Positions 36,835 through 47,252 of a stretch of 64,000 nucleotides of DNA are shown piece after piece. Under the pieces are notes generated by a model. That model saw only the letters and a program-made list of their open reading frames with translations. It did not search any database and had not been told where the DNA came from. This DNA comes from Hirsutella rhossiliensis. Taxonomy: Eukaryota > Ascomycota > Sordariomycetes > Hypocreales > Ophiocordycipitaceae. The DNA lies in the NCBI RefSeq assembly GCF_020360975.1, contig NW_025408670.1, positions 6,324,001-6,388,000 of the forward strand, given 5' to 3'. The position numbers and the translations under genes are program-made. Every line of letters starts with the position of its first letter. Within the stretch, counting starts at the first letter, position 1.

Positions 36835-37624
36835 CTACCTCCCCTCGGTAATGACATATTCCCCCGCGACCCGGGCCCTCTCCATCTTGGCGACAACGGC
36901 GGGCATGTCCCTCTTCAACCTCCCGAGGACATCGACGGCGCCGCGAAAGCCGGCCTCGACAGCATGCTGCCTCTCGAGGTCCGGCACGGACAGGGCGGCG
37001 GCGGCGGCGGCGGCATCGGCAGCCTCGCGGGCGAGGCGCTGGTCGACGAGGGCGTCGTCGCGGGCGGTGGCGTCGCGGACGCGGGCGGCGTGGTCGGCGG
37101 CGGCGGCGGCGGGGACGGCGCGCTTCAGGGCGGCCACCTCCTCGAGCAGCTTCTCCTCGGCGGCGATGAGGTCTGCGACGCGGTGGCGCTTGCGCGCGTC
37201 AAAGGGCTCGTAGACGGCTGAGGGGGGTGAGGGGCCGGATGAGGAGGTGGTGGTGCGGAGCTGGTGGTCGGGCACGGCGAGGCCGTTTATGGAGAGGTTT
37301 GGGGCGGCGAGGGTGAAGGTCTTGTCAATGTACTGCGAGTGCGCAAGGAAGCAACGTCAGCGACAGGAATCGTCTCCCTCTCTCTCTCTCTTCTTCTCGT
37401 CAGGCAGGGGGGTTCCAATGCGATCCCACCTCGTCGACCAGGGCGGCGATTTGGTTGCGCAGCCCATCGTCGTCGTCGCCGTCGCCGCCGTCGACGTGGG
37501 GGAAGGCCTCGTCGAGGCGCGCGGCGGCGGCGCGGCGCACGTTGGCGAGCAGGTAGGCCAGGTCGTCGGGGGACTGGAGCTCGATCCTGCGCTGGACCTG
37601 CGAGACGATGGACTCGGCGTCCAT
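36835..37624 (-). CDS. nsl1: Kinetochore protein Mis14/Nsl1 (MIND/Mis12 complex)
   Basis: Subunit of the four-protein Mis12 complex linking inner kinetochore to Ndc80. Exon 1 is 37624-37430 and exon 2 is 37332-36835, giving 230 aa; the 97-nt intron contains a CT-rich run. The N-terminus reads MDAESIVSQVQRRIELQSPDDLAYLLANVRRAA, followed by an acidic DGGDGDDDDG insert. The junction restores the conserved LVDEYIDKTFTLAAPNLSING. The rest is coiled coil, unusually Ala-rich (PAAAAADHAARVRDATARDD, EAADAAAAAAAL). Open frame extends upstream of 37624 but without similarity. Identification rests on the ELQSPDDL and YIDKTF..NLSINGL motifs. Confidence 0.82.
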
Positions 37625-39483
37625 GGCCGGCGGCGGCGCGTGTGGGACGGCGGTGCTGATCCGCGTGTGTGCGCGCGCGCGCGCGATGGGGCTGTAGTTG
37701 CTGTTGTTCGGACAGGCGCGTGTGCCTTTCTGGGGCTTTGGGTGCCCACGGCCCCGGGTCGCCCTGTGCAAGGGGAGTGAGTGAGTGCGCGTTGCGTGGC
37801 GGGTGTTGGACGATGGCCGGCTTTGTTGGGTCGGTTGGTTGGTTGGTGGTCCCCCGCGCTGGCACTTGCTGCTTGTTTACTTGGACGGGTTTAGGGTTGC
37901 GCGGCAGATGCGGTGGAAGGCGTGCATGGGCTTTCTGCTCGGCAAGCTGTCAACTTGGACAAATGATGCCACCGTCATCGTTCGAACCCTTTGCGTCTCT
38001 GGATTTTCGTAAACGAAACGCTGGCTATTCGGTACCCGTAGCTTGGTGGCGAGCAAACCGTCTGATGCTTGATGACGGCCCGCCCTCGTTGACGCTACAT
38101 ATGTACAGTGTCCCAAAGGGAGAAAACACGGTAACTTACCACGCAGGCCAGCTCACCCCATCGCCCAGCCGCCAGCCAGCCCGCAAGCCCGGGCGGCGAG
38201 TATCCGCACTGTGGACAAAGCACCTTGACGCCGGCTTCTCGGTCGGGGGGGCCACGGAGTACCGGGACGAGGTACCGCCGGCTCTCGCTCTCTGCACCGC
38301 GCGCGCCGCCCGGTGGTGCAGAGTAGGCAGGTACGTACCCGGCATCTCGACGACATTGGCCATTGTTGCCCGGCCTTGCGCGACAATCCTCCTCCAACGC
38401 CGTCAGACAGCGCACGCGCGCCTCCCCAAGCTAGGCTGCATGTGCATGTCTTACCCGGCCGTGGGCCAACGTTGCCGGCGACCTAACACATCCATGGAAT
38501 TATGTTGTACCAGTACGAATAGGGAACCTGAGAAATAATGGCTGATAAAGAAGCCTGTCGGACCGGGTGAAAGTCAGCTTACCTAAGGTTTCTACCAGGT
38601 CTACCAACGTGCCCCGTGCCTTGTGCAGAGTCACGTGCCCTGCAGACATGAACAGACCCCAAGATTTCCCTTGCGCATGTGGGGAATCGTCAATCCATAA
38701 GCGTCCTGTAGCGCCCACAACCGAAGCGGGGACTGGTCCAGCATGTACCGGTACCACGCCCCAGCTGCTCTCACGGCAGCTCCATGCACTTGAGGTACCT
38801 CCCCGGCTGCACTAGCCAACAAGCAGGCTGACACTCGACTCTTGGGCTCGTGAAGGCGTCATGTCATGCAATCTTCAAGGCGCCCTCGCTACCCCTGTTT
38901 GTCTCGTCAACGTCATTGGATTATCCTACTTTTCACCTCTCTTCTGCAACGAGTGGCATTCAGGACATCTGATCGTCTCCCTTCACTCTGCTACCGCGTC
39001 CGAACCCTACAGATACACGTCTTCAACAAGTCGGCATGGCCATGCTTCAAGTCCATCCTCAGGCAGTCGCATTCTAAAATCAGCGCCAGGCAAGAGAGAA
39101 AAAGACCGGGGGAATACGAGACTCCTCGCCCTCAACCGCCGCTTCCAGCCATACAACATGTCATAATCCTACTAACCACCGTATCGTGCGCCTTGCCAAC
39201 AAAGGCGGCCCAAACCGAGCCTCCTCCAACCCAAGCAGTCCCGTATTAGCCATGTGCAGGCCACTTCTGTGCCGCCGCAACAGTCTTGAGCTTCCGTGCC
39301 AAAACTCCCGCCCGTATCAAAAGAAAAAACACCCCTTCGAGTCCAAATTGCCATGACATGTGGAGAGGAGACAACAAAGACAGCCCTGAGCGCCGAGCTT
39401 TTCGTGAGAACAACGAGTCTAACTTGCGACTCCGGTTCTTGGGGAACCAAGCCGTCCCCCAACCGCCGGATCGACGGGCTCGG
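37625..39483. other. Spacer upstream of nsl1
   Basis: No gene supported. An alternating GTGCGCGCGCGCGCG run at about 37669-37684 could form Z-DNA near the nsl1 start. The open plus-strand frame at 37669-38538 runs antisense to the promoter and has no motifs. Confidence 0.45.
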
Positions 39484-40116
39484 CTATTGCGGCAGCAGGT
39501 CCCTCGACTCTTCGTCGCTGAGCACGATTTCGTGTACGGGTTCGCATTGGTTCTCGAGCGGTTTGTAGTCGCAGTCGACGTAGGAGGGCAGAAAGATTTC
39601 TGGGTACTCGAGTCAGAAACTAGGGGACAAAGGGCGTTCGGGTTCGCTTACCTGGGTTCCAGGCAAATCCTTGGCTGGAGGAAAGATACGAGATCTGTGG
39701 ACAGGCTGGTCAGCATTTGGAGTGGACCACACGGGCAGGTTTCATACCAGGCGGGGGGGACCATCAGGGTCACCGATGTTGATGACGGTGCATTCTTGCT
39801 TGGAGATGGCGGAGCCTAGACATGTATCTGGGTCAGTTTACGCTTGGTAGGTTGCCGCTATCCCCGGCCAGCGACCATGGGCGGGAGTGGGGGAACACCA
39901 GCCACATTGGCGGTGAGGGCTTCAGGAGTATGGCGTACCAAGGAGACTCGGGCGGCGGGCGTGCAGCATCTTTGCGTTGGGTGTCGAAGAGGGCGACGAG
40001 GGCGACGACAAGCTGGAGTAGGAGCTCGCCGACGAGCTGCCCATGGCCTTTGGAGAATCGTGGTACCCTGGCCCGACTGCTGGGCGGCCGGCGGGGATGC
40101 TGATGACCGACGACAT
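39484..40116 (-). CDS. Small conserved fungal protein, four exons, function unknown
   Basis: Spliced from exons 40116-39939, 39815-39748, 39694-39652 and 39599-39484, giving 134 aa. Every junction is GT..AG and the phases (1,0,1) agree. Each exon is short, so no single frame reveals the gene. The N-terminus is Ser-rich and disordered (MSSVISIPAGRPAVG, SSSASSYSSLSSPSSPSS). The C-terminal half is well ordered in pattern: SKQECTVINIGDPDGPPRL, SYLSSSQGFAWNPEIFLPSY, then CEPVHEIVLSDEESRDLLPQ. I recall similar DPDGPPRL and NPEIFLPSY motifs in unnamed Sordariomycete proteins, but no function. The acidic DEES near the end could be a phosphorylation site. Confidence 0.78.
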
Positions 40117-41779
40117 TGGTGCAGCGGGCGGAGGAAAGCGGCAAAGGGTCGGATTGCAGCTAAGAGAAGCCGATGCGTGTCGGCTGAGGCAGATGAGGAA
40201 CGGACGAGATGGGCGGAAGAGAGACGACGGTGTTGATGCCTGTCAGCCGACAAGAGAGGGTGGTGACACACTCGATCCACCGAAATATCGGGGGCACGGC
40301 GGAGAGGGGCGGATGGCCGGTGCGTTGGCGAGAGAGGGGAAAAGGCGGAATCCTGGTGGTTGCGAGTGCTGGAGCGCCTTGGGTGGTGGTGGTTGGGCTG
40401 GAGAGAAGCGGCGAGGGCAGGGTGGAAAGGAGGTGAGGAGGAGAGAAATATGGAAAGGTTAGCAGCGGTTGGAGAAGTGGTGAGAGGAGAGGAGGAGGAG
40501 AGGAGACGGACGAGGTACTTGGGGCCAGGTACCCACCTTTTTGGCCATGTACAGTACATCAGGCACACACGAGGCCGGGTACCTCTGGTATTAAGGTTGC
40601 CAGACGCAGCCGGGCAGGTGCCGGAGTAAGTGGCCCGCCTTGGAACCTGTTCGGGCCTTGAGCAGGTACCGGGCCAGCAGAGAGTACAAGCCTGCCGCAC
40701 TCAGGGTACCGAGAAGCCGAGTACCTCACGGACCGCCGACACACAGTATGCACGGAGCGAGTACCTGCCCATCGGGCTTTTGATGGGGCTTCATGTACTC
40801 CGTACGGAGTACAGTCAGTCGGCTTCCGGTCAACGGAGGGGGTGACGCACCCGACGATGCTCTGCTGCTGGCGGCACTGTGCGCTGCGCGTCCAAGTACT
40901 ACTGGCCAGCCCGTCCTTTCTGGCAGCCTGGAAGCCGGGTTGACAGCAATGGCCGGGCAGACTTTTCGCCTTGCTCAGAATACGGGCACCGTCACCAGCT
41001 GTGGACGGGCACCTGAAGAATGTCTTGCACCTCAGAGACCCAACAGCTCAGCTGCCATCGTCAACCGTGGGCGAGGCCCCAGCAGCCGCCATGCGCTACG
41101 AGGTGGCTGCCTGCGCCGAGACGCTCGCCAGAGTCCCCGTCTGTCGTGACAACTCATATCCAGGGTCCCGTGGCCCAGTCGGAGCATCTCTCGAGCCCGC
41201 TTCTGCCTCGCATCGCAGATGGACAAGTTTTCCCCTTCCCCCTCCCCCCGACCTGCCGAGCTCGGACATGGCTGCCGCTCTCGAAACTGCATTTTTGTTT
41301 TCTTGCAGCTGTAGCCCAAGGCAGGCCCTCGTGCTGCAAGCCTCAAGCTACCAGCGCGGGCACCTGCTTCAAGTGCTACCCTTTTGATGTCTCGTCTATA
41401 TCGCTTGTTGCGCCACAAAGCAGACGGAGAGGGAGGGAGACCAAGACAGTCTAGGTTACTCGGCCTCGGTCACGTGCGCATGTCTCACTCTGACTATTCT
41501 GACTAAGCGCTTCGCCGCCGGAAGCTATCAGCTACCTGACAATGGCCAACAAAGACGTCGTCGCCCTCTGTCGCCTGCTCACCAGCATCCTTCACATCAC
41601 TACCACCACCATCATCACCACAGCCATCGCCGCCGCCCAATCCCGCCACCGGCTCCTCGCAGCCTACTCGTTGCGATAATCCAAGAGCCGGGCAACATCG
41701 CATCGCCCCCCGCAGTCTCTGCGCCGCCTCATCCGACACAACACCCAAACCATCAACCGTCCCGGCAAAGCGCCACAAG
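40117..41779. other. Divergent spacer with a GTAC-rich island, rpt3 promoter
   Basis: Between about 40514 and 40898 I count 14 GTAC tetranucleotides in roughly 385 bp, mostly as GGTACC or GAGTACC, including a perfect palindrome listed separately. No coding frame is supported. The part nearest rpt3 is rich in ACC/CCA trinucleotides around 41580-41640. Confidence 0.5.
40795..40812. repeat. Perfect 18-bp palindrome
   Basis: GTACTCCGTACGGAGTAC reads the same on both strands. Its half, TACTCCGTA/TACGGAGTA, also occurs at 21665-21673, 21838-21846 and 59331-59339, always outside genes. Confidence 0.9.
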
Positions 41780-43216
41780 ATGGGCGATATCGCTGTCGAG
41801 AACCCGGCTAATCACGTCCCGCCGCACAAAAAGGCCGCGCCCTCGACCATACCCACCATAGACCACTTTGAGGGCCTACCCGTCGACGGAGGGGACGACT
41901 ATGCCACGCTGAAGAAGCTCCAGCGGCAGTTGGAGTATGTTGCGGCGCTATCTCCTTGCATCCGGCTCTCTACCCATGGCCAGGACTGACGGCCAGCCCA
42001 GGTATATCCAGCTGCAAGAGGAATACATCAAGGATGAGCAGAGGTACGCCCCCCCTTCAATCCTGCTCTGTGCAACGCCCTGACCACCTGCTCAGGAGCC
42101 TGAAGCGCGAGCTTGTTCGAGCCCAGGAGGAGATCAAGCGCATCCAGAGCGTGCCCCTAGTCATCGGCCAATTCATGGAAGCCATCGATCAAAAGTAAAT
42201 TACACCTCATCTGTCCCTAACACCGGACTCTAACCCATCCTCCCAGCACTGGCATCGTGCAATCCAGCACCGGTTCCAACTATGTCGTCCGCATCCTGTC
42301 AACGCTCGACCGCGAGAAGCTCAAGCCCTCGTCCTCGGTCGCCCTCCACCGACACTCCAATGCCCTTGTCGACATCCTCCCCCCCGAAGCCGACTCCTCC
42401 ATTGCCATGCTCGGCGCCGACGAGAAGCCCGACGTGACGTACGCCGACGTCGGTGGCCTTGACATGCAGAAGCAGGAGATTCGCGAGGCCGTCGAACTGC
42501 CCCTGACGCACTTTGACCTATACAAGCAGATTGGCATTGACCCCCCGCGCGGCGTCCTGCTCTACGGCCCCCCCGGAACGGGCAAGACGATGCTCGTAAA
42601 GGCCGTTGCAAACTCGACAACGGCCAGCTTCATCCGCGTCGTGGGCTCCGAATTTGTGCAAAAGTATCTCGGCGAGGGCCCGCGCATGGTGCGTGACGTG
42701 TTCCGCATGGCCCGCGAAAACTCCCCCGCCATCATCTTCATCGACGAGATCGACGCCATTGCCACCAAGCGCTTCGACGCGCAAACCGGCGCCGACCGCG
42801 AGGTCCAGCGCATCCTGCTCGAGCTGCTCAACCAGATGGACGGCTTCGACCAGACGTCCAACGTCAAGGTCATCATGGCCACCAACCGCGCCGACACGCT
42901 GGACCCGGCCCTGCTACGTCCGGGGCGCCTGGACCGCAAGATTGAGTTTCCCTCGCTGCGCGACCGCCGCGAGCGCCGCCTCATCTTCTCCACCATTGCC
43001 AGCAAGATGAGCCTCGCGCCCGAGGTCGACCTCGACAGCCTCATTGTCCGCAACGACCCCCTGTCGGGCGCCATCATCGCCGCCATCATGCAGGAGGCCG
43101 GCCTGCGCGCCGTCCGCAAGAACAGGTACAACATCATCCAGAGCGACCTGGAGGATGCCTACTCGAGCCAGGTCAAGGGCACCAGCGACGACAACAAGTT
43201 TGACTTTTACAAGTGA
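41780..43216 (+). CDS. rpt3: 26S proteasome regulatory ATPase Rpt3
   Basis: One of six AAA ATPases of the 19S base that unfold substrates and open the 20S gate. Exons are 41780-41934, 42002-42043, 42096-42194 and 42247-43216, giving 421 aa. The N-terminal coiled coil joins across three introns ([26 protein letters not shown]). OB-fold region: [26 protein letters not shown] motifs: [22 protein letters not shown], Walker A GPPGTGKT, Walker [12 protein letters not shown], and [11 protein letters not shown]. The C-terminus [17 protein letters not shown] and the final FYK, an HbYX motif, are diagnostic of Rpt3. The first intron donor is GTATGT inside the GAG codon. Confidence 0.96.
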
Positions 43217-44072
43217 GCGCGGGCTGCAGGCAAGGGTTGGACAGGCTTGGGGCGTGCCGTCGTGCATCGAAGTTGGTGCTGGAGGGGAAGGGCAGTGCAG
43301 AGCGGAGCGGTGCGAAGCGGAGACTACGGACGTTGTCCTCGGGACGGTGGTTTTGCGCACGTCTGGCTTCGATGCTGCTGATGGACAGCTACGGGGTAAT
43401 TGTTGCAGCCACACGGCCACCTTGAGCTTGGCCGCGCCCATGTGCAGAGGTGAATATACATATACATTACATTGGCAGCAGATCGCTACAACATGTCGCC
43501 CTACAAATCATGGGTAAAGAATATACTACACAAAATCTCCTCGCTTGATGCCACGAGGACATTTCCATTGCTGCCGCGGCTCATCGTGGTGTCCCTTTCC
43601 CTCCCCCGCTGTGGTAAAAGAGCCGCGCGCCCCATGCGCGCGGCAAGACAAAGACACGTCTCAGTCTAGTTAGTTATTCGATACGTAGGTAGTACAAACG
43701 GTCTTGTCCCTTGGTTGCTCGCCCAAGCGTGGCCGGCGAACCGAGCCGCACTCCTTCGCCTTGAGGTCACGCCCTTCAGGAGTCAGCGCACTGGATAATA
43801 CTTTACAAACAATTCTCAGAAATGTGGTCAAACAGCAATCGCTTCAAGGACCTCAAAACAAGTCAAAGACAAAATCAAAGAGACAGAAAAATATAAGCAA
43901 CATGACGAGGGCGATTAGACGTTAAGCGTAAAGCGAAAACCGAGGCCGGTGAAACGCCAGTGCTATGCTGCTGACGAAAGGTCCCAAACGCAAAACTGCA
44001 CTCTGCCGGCGCAAAAGGAGGCCAGCCCCCGGATTGCACAAGCAACCTGGGGGCCTCAAAGAGGTTGAAACT
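43217..44072. other. Spacer between convergent rpt3 and lst7
   Basis: 3' flanks only. An A-rich stretch (43840-43900) with many CAAA/AAAG words is present, but no coding frame or repeat was supported. Confidence 0.5.
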
Positions 44073-45521
44073 CTAGGAACTCAACGCGACCCCGACCTCC
44101 AACAGAAGCCGGATGAACTTTCCGTGGAGCTCGATGAAAAAGTCGGGTTGGCCAACGAGTTCGGCGAGCCCGCGGGCCTTGAGTGACGAGGTGCCGCCTG
44201 GGCCGCCCATGCGCCTTGCGAAACCGCTTCCGCCCGTGAGAAAGCTACTCCCACAACGGTCCGCGGCCGCCGACACGTCCAAGGCAGACATTGTTGGTGG
44301 GGGAATCCACGCTCCATTGTGCAAGACACTGCCGATGGGCGACGACTCTCTCGTCCGCTCTGCCTCGGCCTCTGCAAGCTGCTGGATCCAAGTTGCCAGA
44401 TCGCGAAAAGCTGCCGAAACCATGGCAAACGTCTTCATGGCGAGTCTCTCCTTGTACGTGCTCAGAGCCAAGAAGGCATAGACGCGCTTGTGACCACGAG
44501 CGTGGAGGTCGGGGATGCGAAAGATGTATGCGGTCGTGTAGCCTGCCATGGCGTCGCCGAAGAAGATGGCGCCTCCCGTAGCTGCCGACCCGGGACTTTG
44601 TGTCGTTACGAAGGAGGGCGAATGGTTCAGCTGCGGAGAAGAGGCGGGCGTCGAGGTTGAAGGGGCTCTTGGAAGAGTCTCAAAGGACAGAGCTCGTAGA
44701 CACGAGGCTCGGACGAGAGAAAAGGAGTCTGCCTGGATGGGCTCGTGGGTGGACGTGTAATTAATGTAGTGGAAGTGATACGCCGATCTGTCCGACGACG
44801 TCGACATGCTGGAGCACGACGTGGTTCGTGAGCTGACCATTGCCGCCCTCCTATTGCGCACGCGCCGCGTGGCCTCGTCTCCATCGGTATCGCTCGAGGA
44901 CTGCGAGCTTGGAGGCGAGGCTTGGTCGGCAGCCCCAAAGACTCGCTCGATGGGCGTTCGGGTCCGCAGCGTCGGCCTTTGTGTATCGGTCGCGTGTTCG
45001 CGACTGCTGCCGGCGCTAGTCTGTCGCCGCGGGAGCGTCATGGCACAATTATCGCAGGGGCCTTGTTTCTTGGTGACCGTCTCATCGTATGTTCGTCGGA
45101 AGCTGGAATCGCGGCGCGAGTGTTGTGGAAAGCCGGGCCTTAGGCTGTCCAAGACGCTTTCGAGAGCCGAAGTGGAGGCGGCGCCAACGCCGGCCGCTGC
45201 GGCAGTGTGCCGCAAGGCAGCGCGCTTCGCTTGAGCGTCCTGCTCCGAGGCCGGGACGGAGGCGCTTCGGGCAATGTGCAGCTCGCGGAGGGCGTCATTG
45301 AGGGCAGCGGCCGGGCTCTGGGAGTCTGGCGCCGAAGTCGGGGCGCTAGATCGAGGGCGCCCGTCGACGGCCGACTTGGGCTGGGCGTTGGGAGTCGACG
45401 AGGAATCGTCGAAGCAGACGGAGCATGGGTTTCCCAAGCCCTCGGTAACCATCAAGGGCGTCGGGCCATGCGTGTCGCAGTAGTGAGCCAGGCAGAGCTG
45501 TAGGCGTCGCGTCAGCCACAT
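44073..45521 (-). CDS. lst7: Folliculin homologue Lst7 (longin/DENN-type)
   Basis: Likely partner of Lst4 (FNIP) acting as GAP for the Gtr2/RagC GTPase in amino acid signalling to TORC1 at the vacuole. The frame gives 482 aa. The family start LCLAHYCDTHGPTPLMVTEGL is followed by a Cys pair (NPCSVCF), a long disordered insert (about residues 40-140), a second pair GPCDNCAMTLP, a Ser/Arg-rich region, SAYHFHYINYTS, and the longin core: GAIFFGDAMAGYTTAYIFRIPDLHARGHKRVYAFLAL. The end is FFIELHGKFIRLLLEVG. The first eight residues (MWLTRRLQ) probably are not real: GCTGAC followed by CGACGCCTACAG just before CTCTGC looks like a branch site and acceptor, so a tiny first exon may lie upstream. I could not locate it. 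Confidence 0.8.
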   Translation of the reverse strand: MWLTRRLQLCLAHYCDTHGPTPLMVTEGLGNPCSVCFDDSSSTPNAQPKSAVDGRPRSSAPTSAPDSQSPAAALNDALRELHIARSASVPASEQDAQAKRAALRHTAAAAGVGAASTSALESVLDSLRPGFPQHSRRDSSFRRTYDETVTKKQGPCDNCAMTLPRRQTSAGSSREHATDTQRPTLRTRTPIERVFGAADQASPPSSQSSSDTDGDEATRRVRNRRAAMVSSRTTSCSSMSTSSDRSAYHFHYINYTSTHEPIQADSFSLVRASCLRALSFETLPRAPSTSTPASSPQLNHSPSFVTTQSPGSAATGGAIFFGDAMAGYTTAYIFRIPDLHARGHKRVYAFLALSTYKERLAMKTFAMVSAAFRDLATWIQQLAEAEAERTRESSPIGSVLHNGAWIPPPTMSALDVSAAADRCGSSFLTGGSGFARRMGGPGGTSSLKARGLAELVGQPDFFIELHGKFIRLLLEVGVALSS

Positions 45522-46439
45522 ATCCGCGCCAAAACCAAGAGCGAGAAGGGGCTAGATGTCAATTGCAGAAGCGCATGTCAGGGTGGCAATGGATTGATGG
45601 GAGCATAGCGGGCCAATAGCAGGGAGAAGCAGGGAGCGAAGGGACAAATGAGGGACATGTTGCTCTCTTGGCAGAGAATCGTGGCGCATCTCATCCAGAC
45701 GGGCGACGGAATGGGCGACATGGCGAGCCAACAGAGAGGCTCAGCAAATGTGTTGCGCGATTGATTGATGATCGGTGAGAGGATTAGTGCCGACCAAGGG
45801 CCGAAGAGAACGGAGCGGTGTGTATAAGAGGGCGGGAGAGTAGGGATTGGGCAGATGGTGGTGGGAAGAAGGGTAGCAATGCCGTCTCGCACGTCGTGGT
45901 AAGCACGACGATAGGTTGCTTGTCGACACATGTGGTGGCAGGCAAGGCTCGAATCCTTGAAGATGTGGTCGGGGGAATGCACGTCTGCTCAGATGGCTGC
46001 ATGCATGGCGCTTCGGAGAGCAGGCATGTGATGCTCGAGGACCGGGATATTCCAAGGGGGAGAGGGGAGGGGGCAAAGGAGGGGTGTCAAGGGAAGGAGG
46101 GGCGGCTCACAATGTATGTCATGGCGCATCGGCGGGCTGGTGTCGATATCTTATCGCGCGAGGTCGAGTGTAAGGAGGATGGGAGGGCCGGAAGAAGATT
46201 CGCATTCGCGAGCTGCGGCTGGACGGAACCCGAGGGATCTGAGGGAGGGTGCAGCTGCTGTGGAAGCGCGAGGTGGTGGGCGAAGGTAGGCGGCTGGTTT
46301 GCGCTGCAAGCAACAGTCGGGCGCCGAGAGAAGTATGGGCGTTGTTTGTCGCGTGGGCTAGGTGCGTGTGTGTGAAGCCATTCGGCGAGGGAGACGGATG
46401 CTCAGTCAAGTGTCGGTGCTTGACGACGAGCTTCCGGCG

Positions 46440-46648
46440 GCGGCGGCGACGACGACGACGGAAATGGAACAGGCGGCGGCGGATGACGAGGGGGACGAGG
46501 AGGAAGAGGAAGGAGAAGAGGAAGGAGAAAAGGAAGTGGAAGAAGAAGAGGGAGTTGACAGGAGGGGCGAGGATGGGAGACGGGCGAAAAGGGCGCGCGA
46601 CTCGTCGGCGGAGAGGAGAAAGAAGAAGAGTCGTGTCTGGCGATGGGG

Positions 46649-46695
<47 letters not shown>

Positions 46696-46705
46696 AAAAG
46701 AGACA

Positions 46706-46742
<37 letters not shown>

Positions 46743-46750
46743 AAGTCGGC
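46440..46750. repeat. Purine-rich tract with GA microsatellites
   Basis: About 310 bp are mostly purine on the plus strand: GGCGGCGGCGACGACGACGACGG first, then GAGGAAGAGGAAGG runs, then two (GA)n arrays (about 46653-46681 and 46709-46739). On the minus strand this is a polypyrimidine tract upstream of lst7. Such mirror-like tracts can form triplex DNA. Confidence 0.8.
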
Positions 46751-47204
46751 GAGACGGGGATGGCACGGAATTCACGGAAGTCAAAATGGGCTTGATTGGG
46801 CCCGGGACAGGAAGGCGCTGACTAGAAGGACGGGCAGGTGGCTTAGGCAGTAGCTCAGGACCGCTTGGCCGAGTACGGAGACGGACAGGGAGACGTGCCG
46901 TTGGGTAGAGGACGCGGGTCGGCAAGCCGCATTGTACGCGCAACGGTTCTTCGTACTGGGCGGTAATTATAAGCGACTTTGCTCTCGACGGTGGGTTTTT
47001 TGTCGAGACAGATTTGCCATTTATTATTACGTTGGTGGAGGGGCCAGTCAGGCTGCGACACTGACAAAGCCGAGTTGGGAGACTGGCTGGCCTTCAGCCT
47101 TCAGGCCTTCTAGAACAAAGTACGTACAACAGCTCGATCCACTCTCGCGGTTCATTCGCCTATTACTATTATTATGCACTCATTCACTCACTTACGCTCA
47201 CGCA

Positions 47205-47252
47205 CTCTCACCCACCCTCTCACCCACCCTCTCACCCACCCTCTCACCCACC
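47205..47252. repeat. Tandem repeat, 4 x 12 bp
   Basis: Four perfect copies of CTCTCACCCACC, flanked by CACTCACTCACTCAG and CATTCACTCACTTACGCTCACG. Confidence 0.9.

Noticed and set aside
37669..38538. 289-aa plus-strand frame
   Set aside because: Low-quality composition, no motifs, lies in the nsl1 upstream region.
46119..46943. 274-aa minus-strand frame with long Leu/Ser and Arg runs
   Set aside because: It is the translation of CT/GA microsatellites; no family motif and no codon pattern of a gene.
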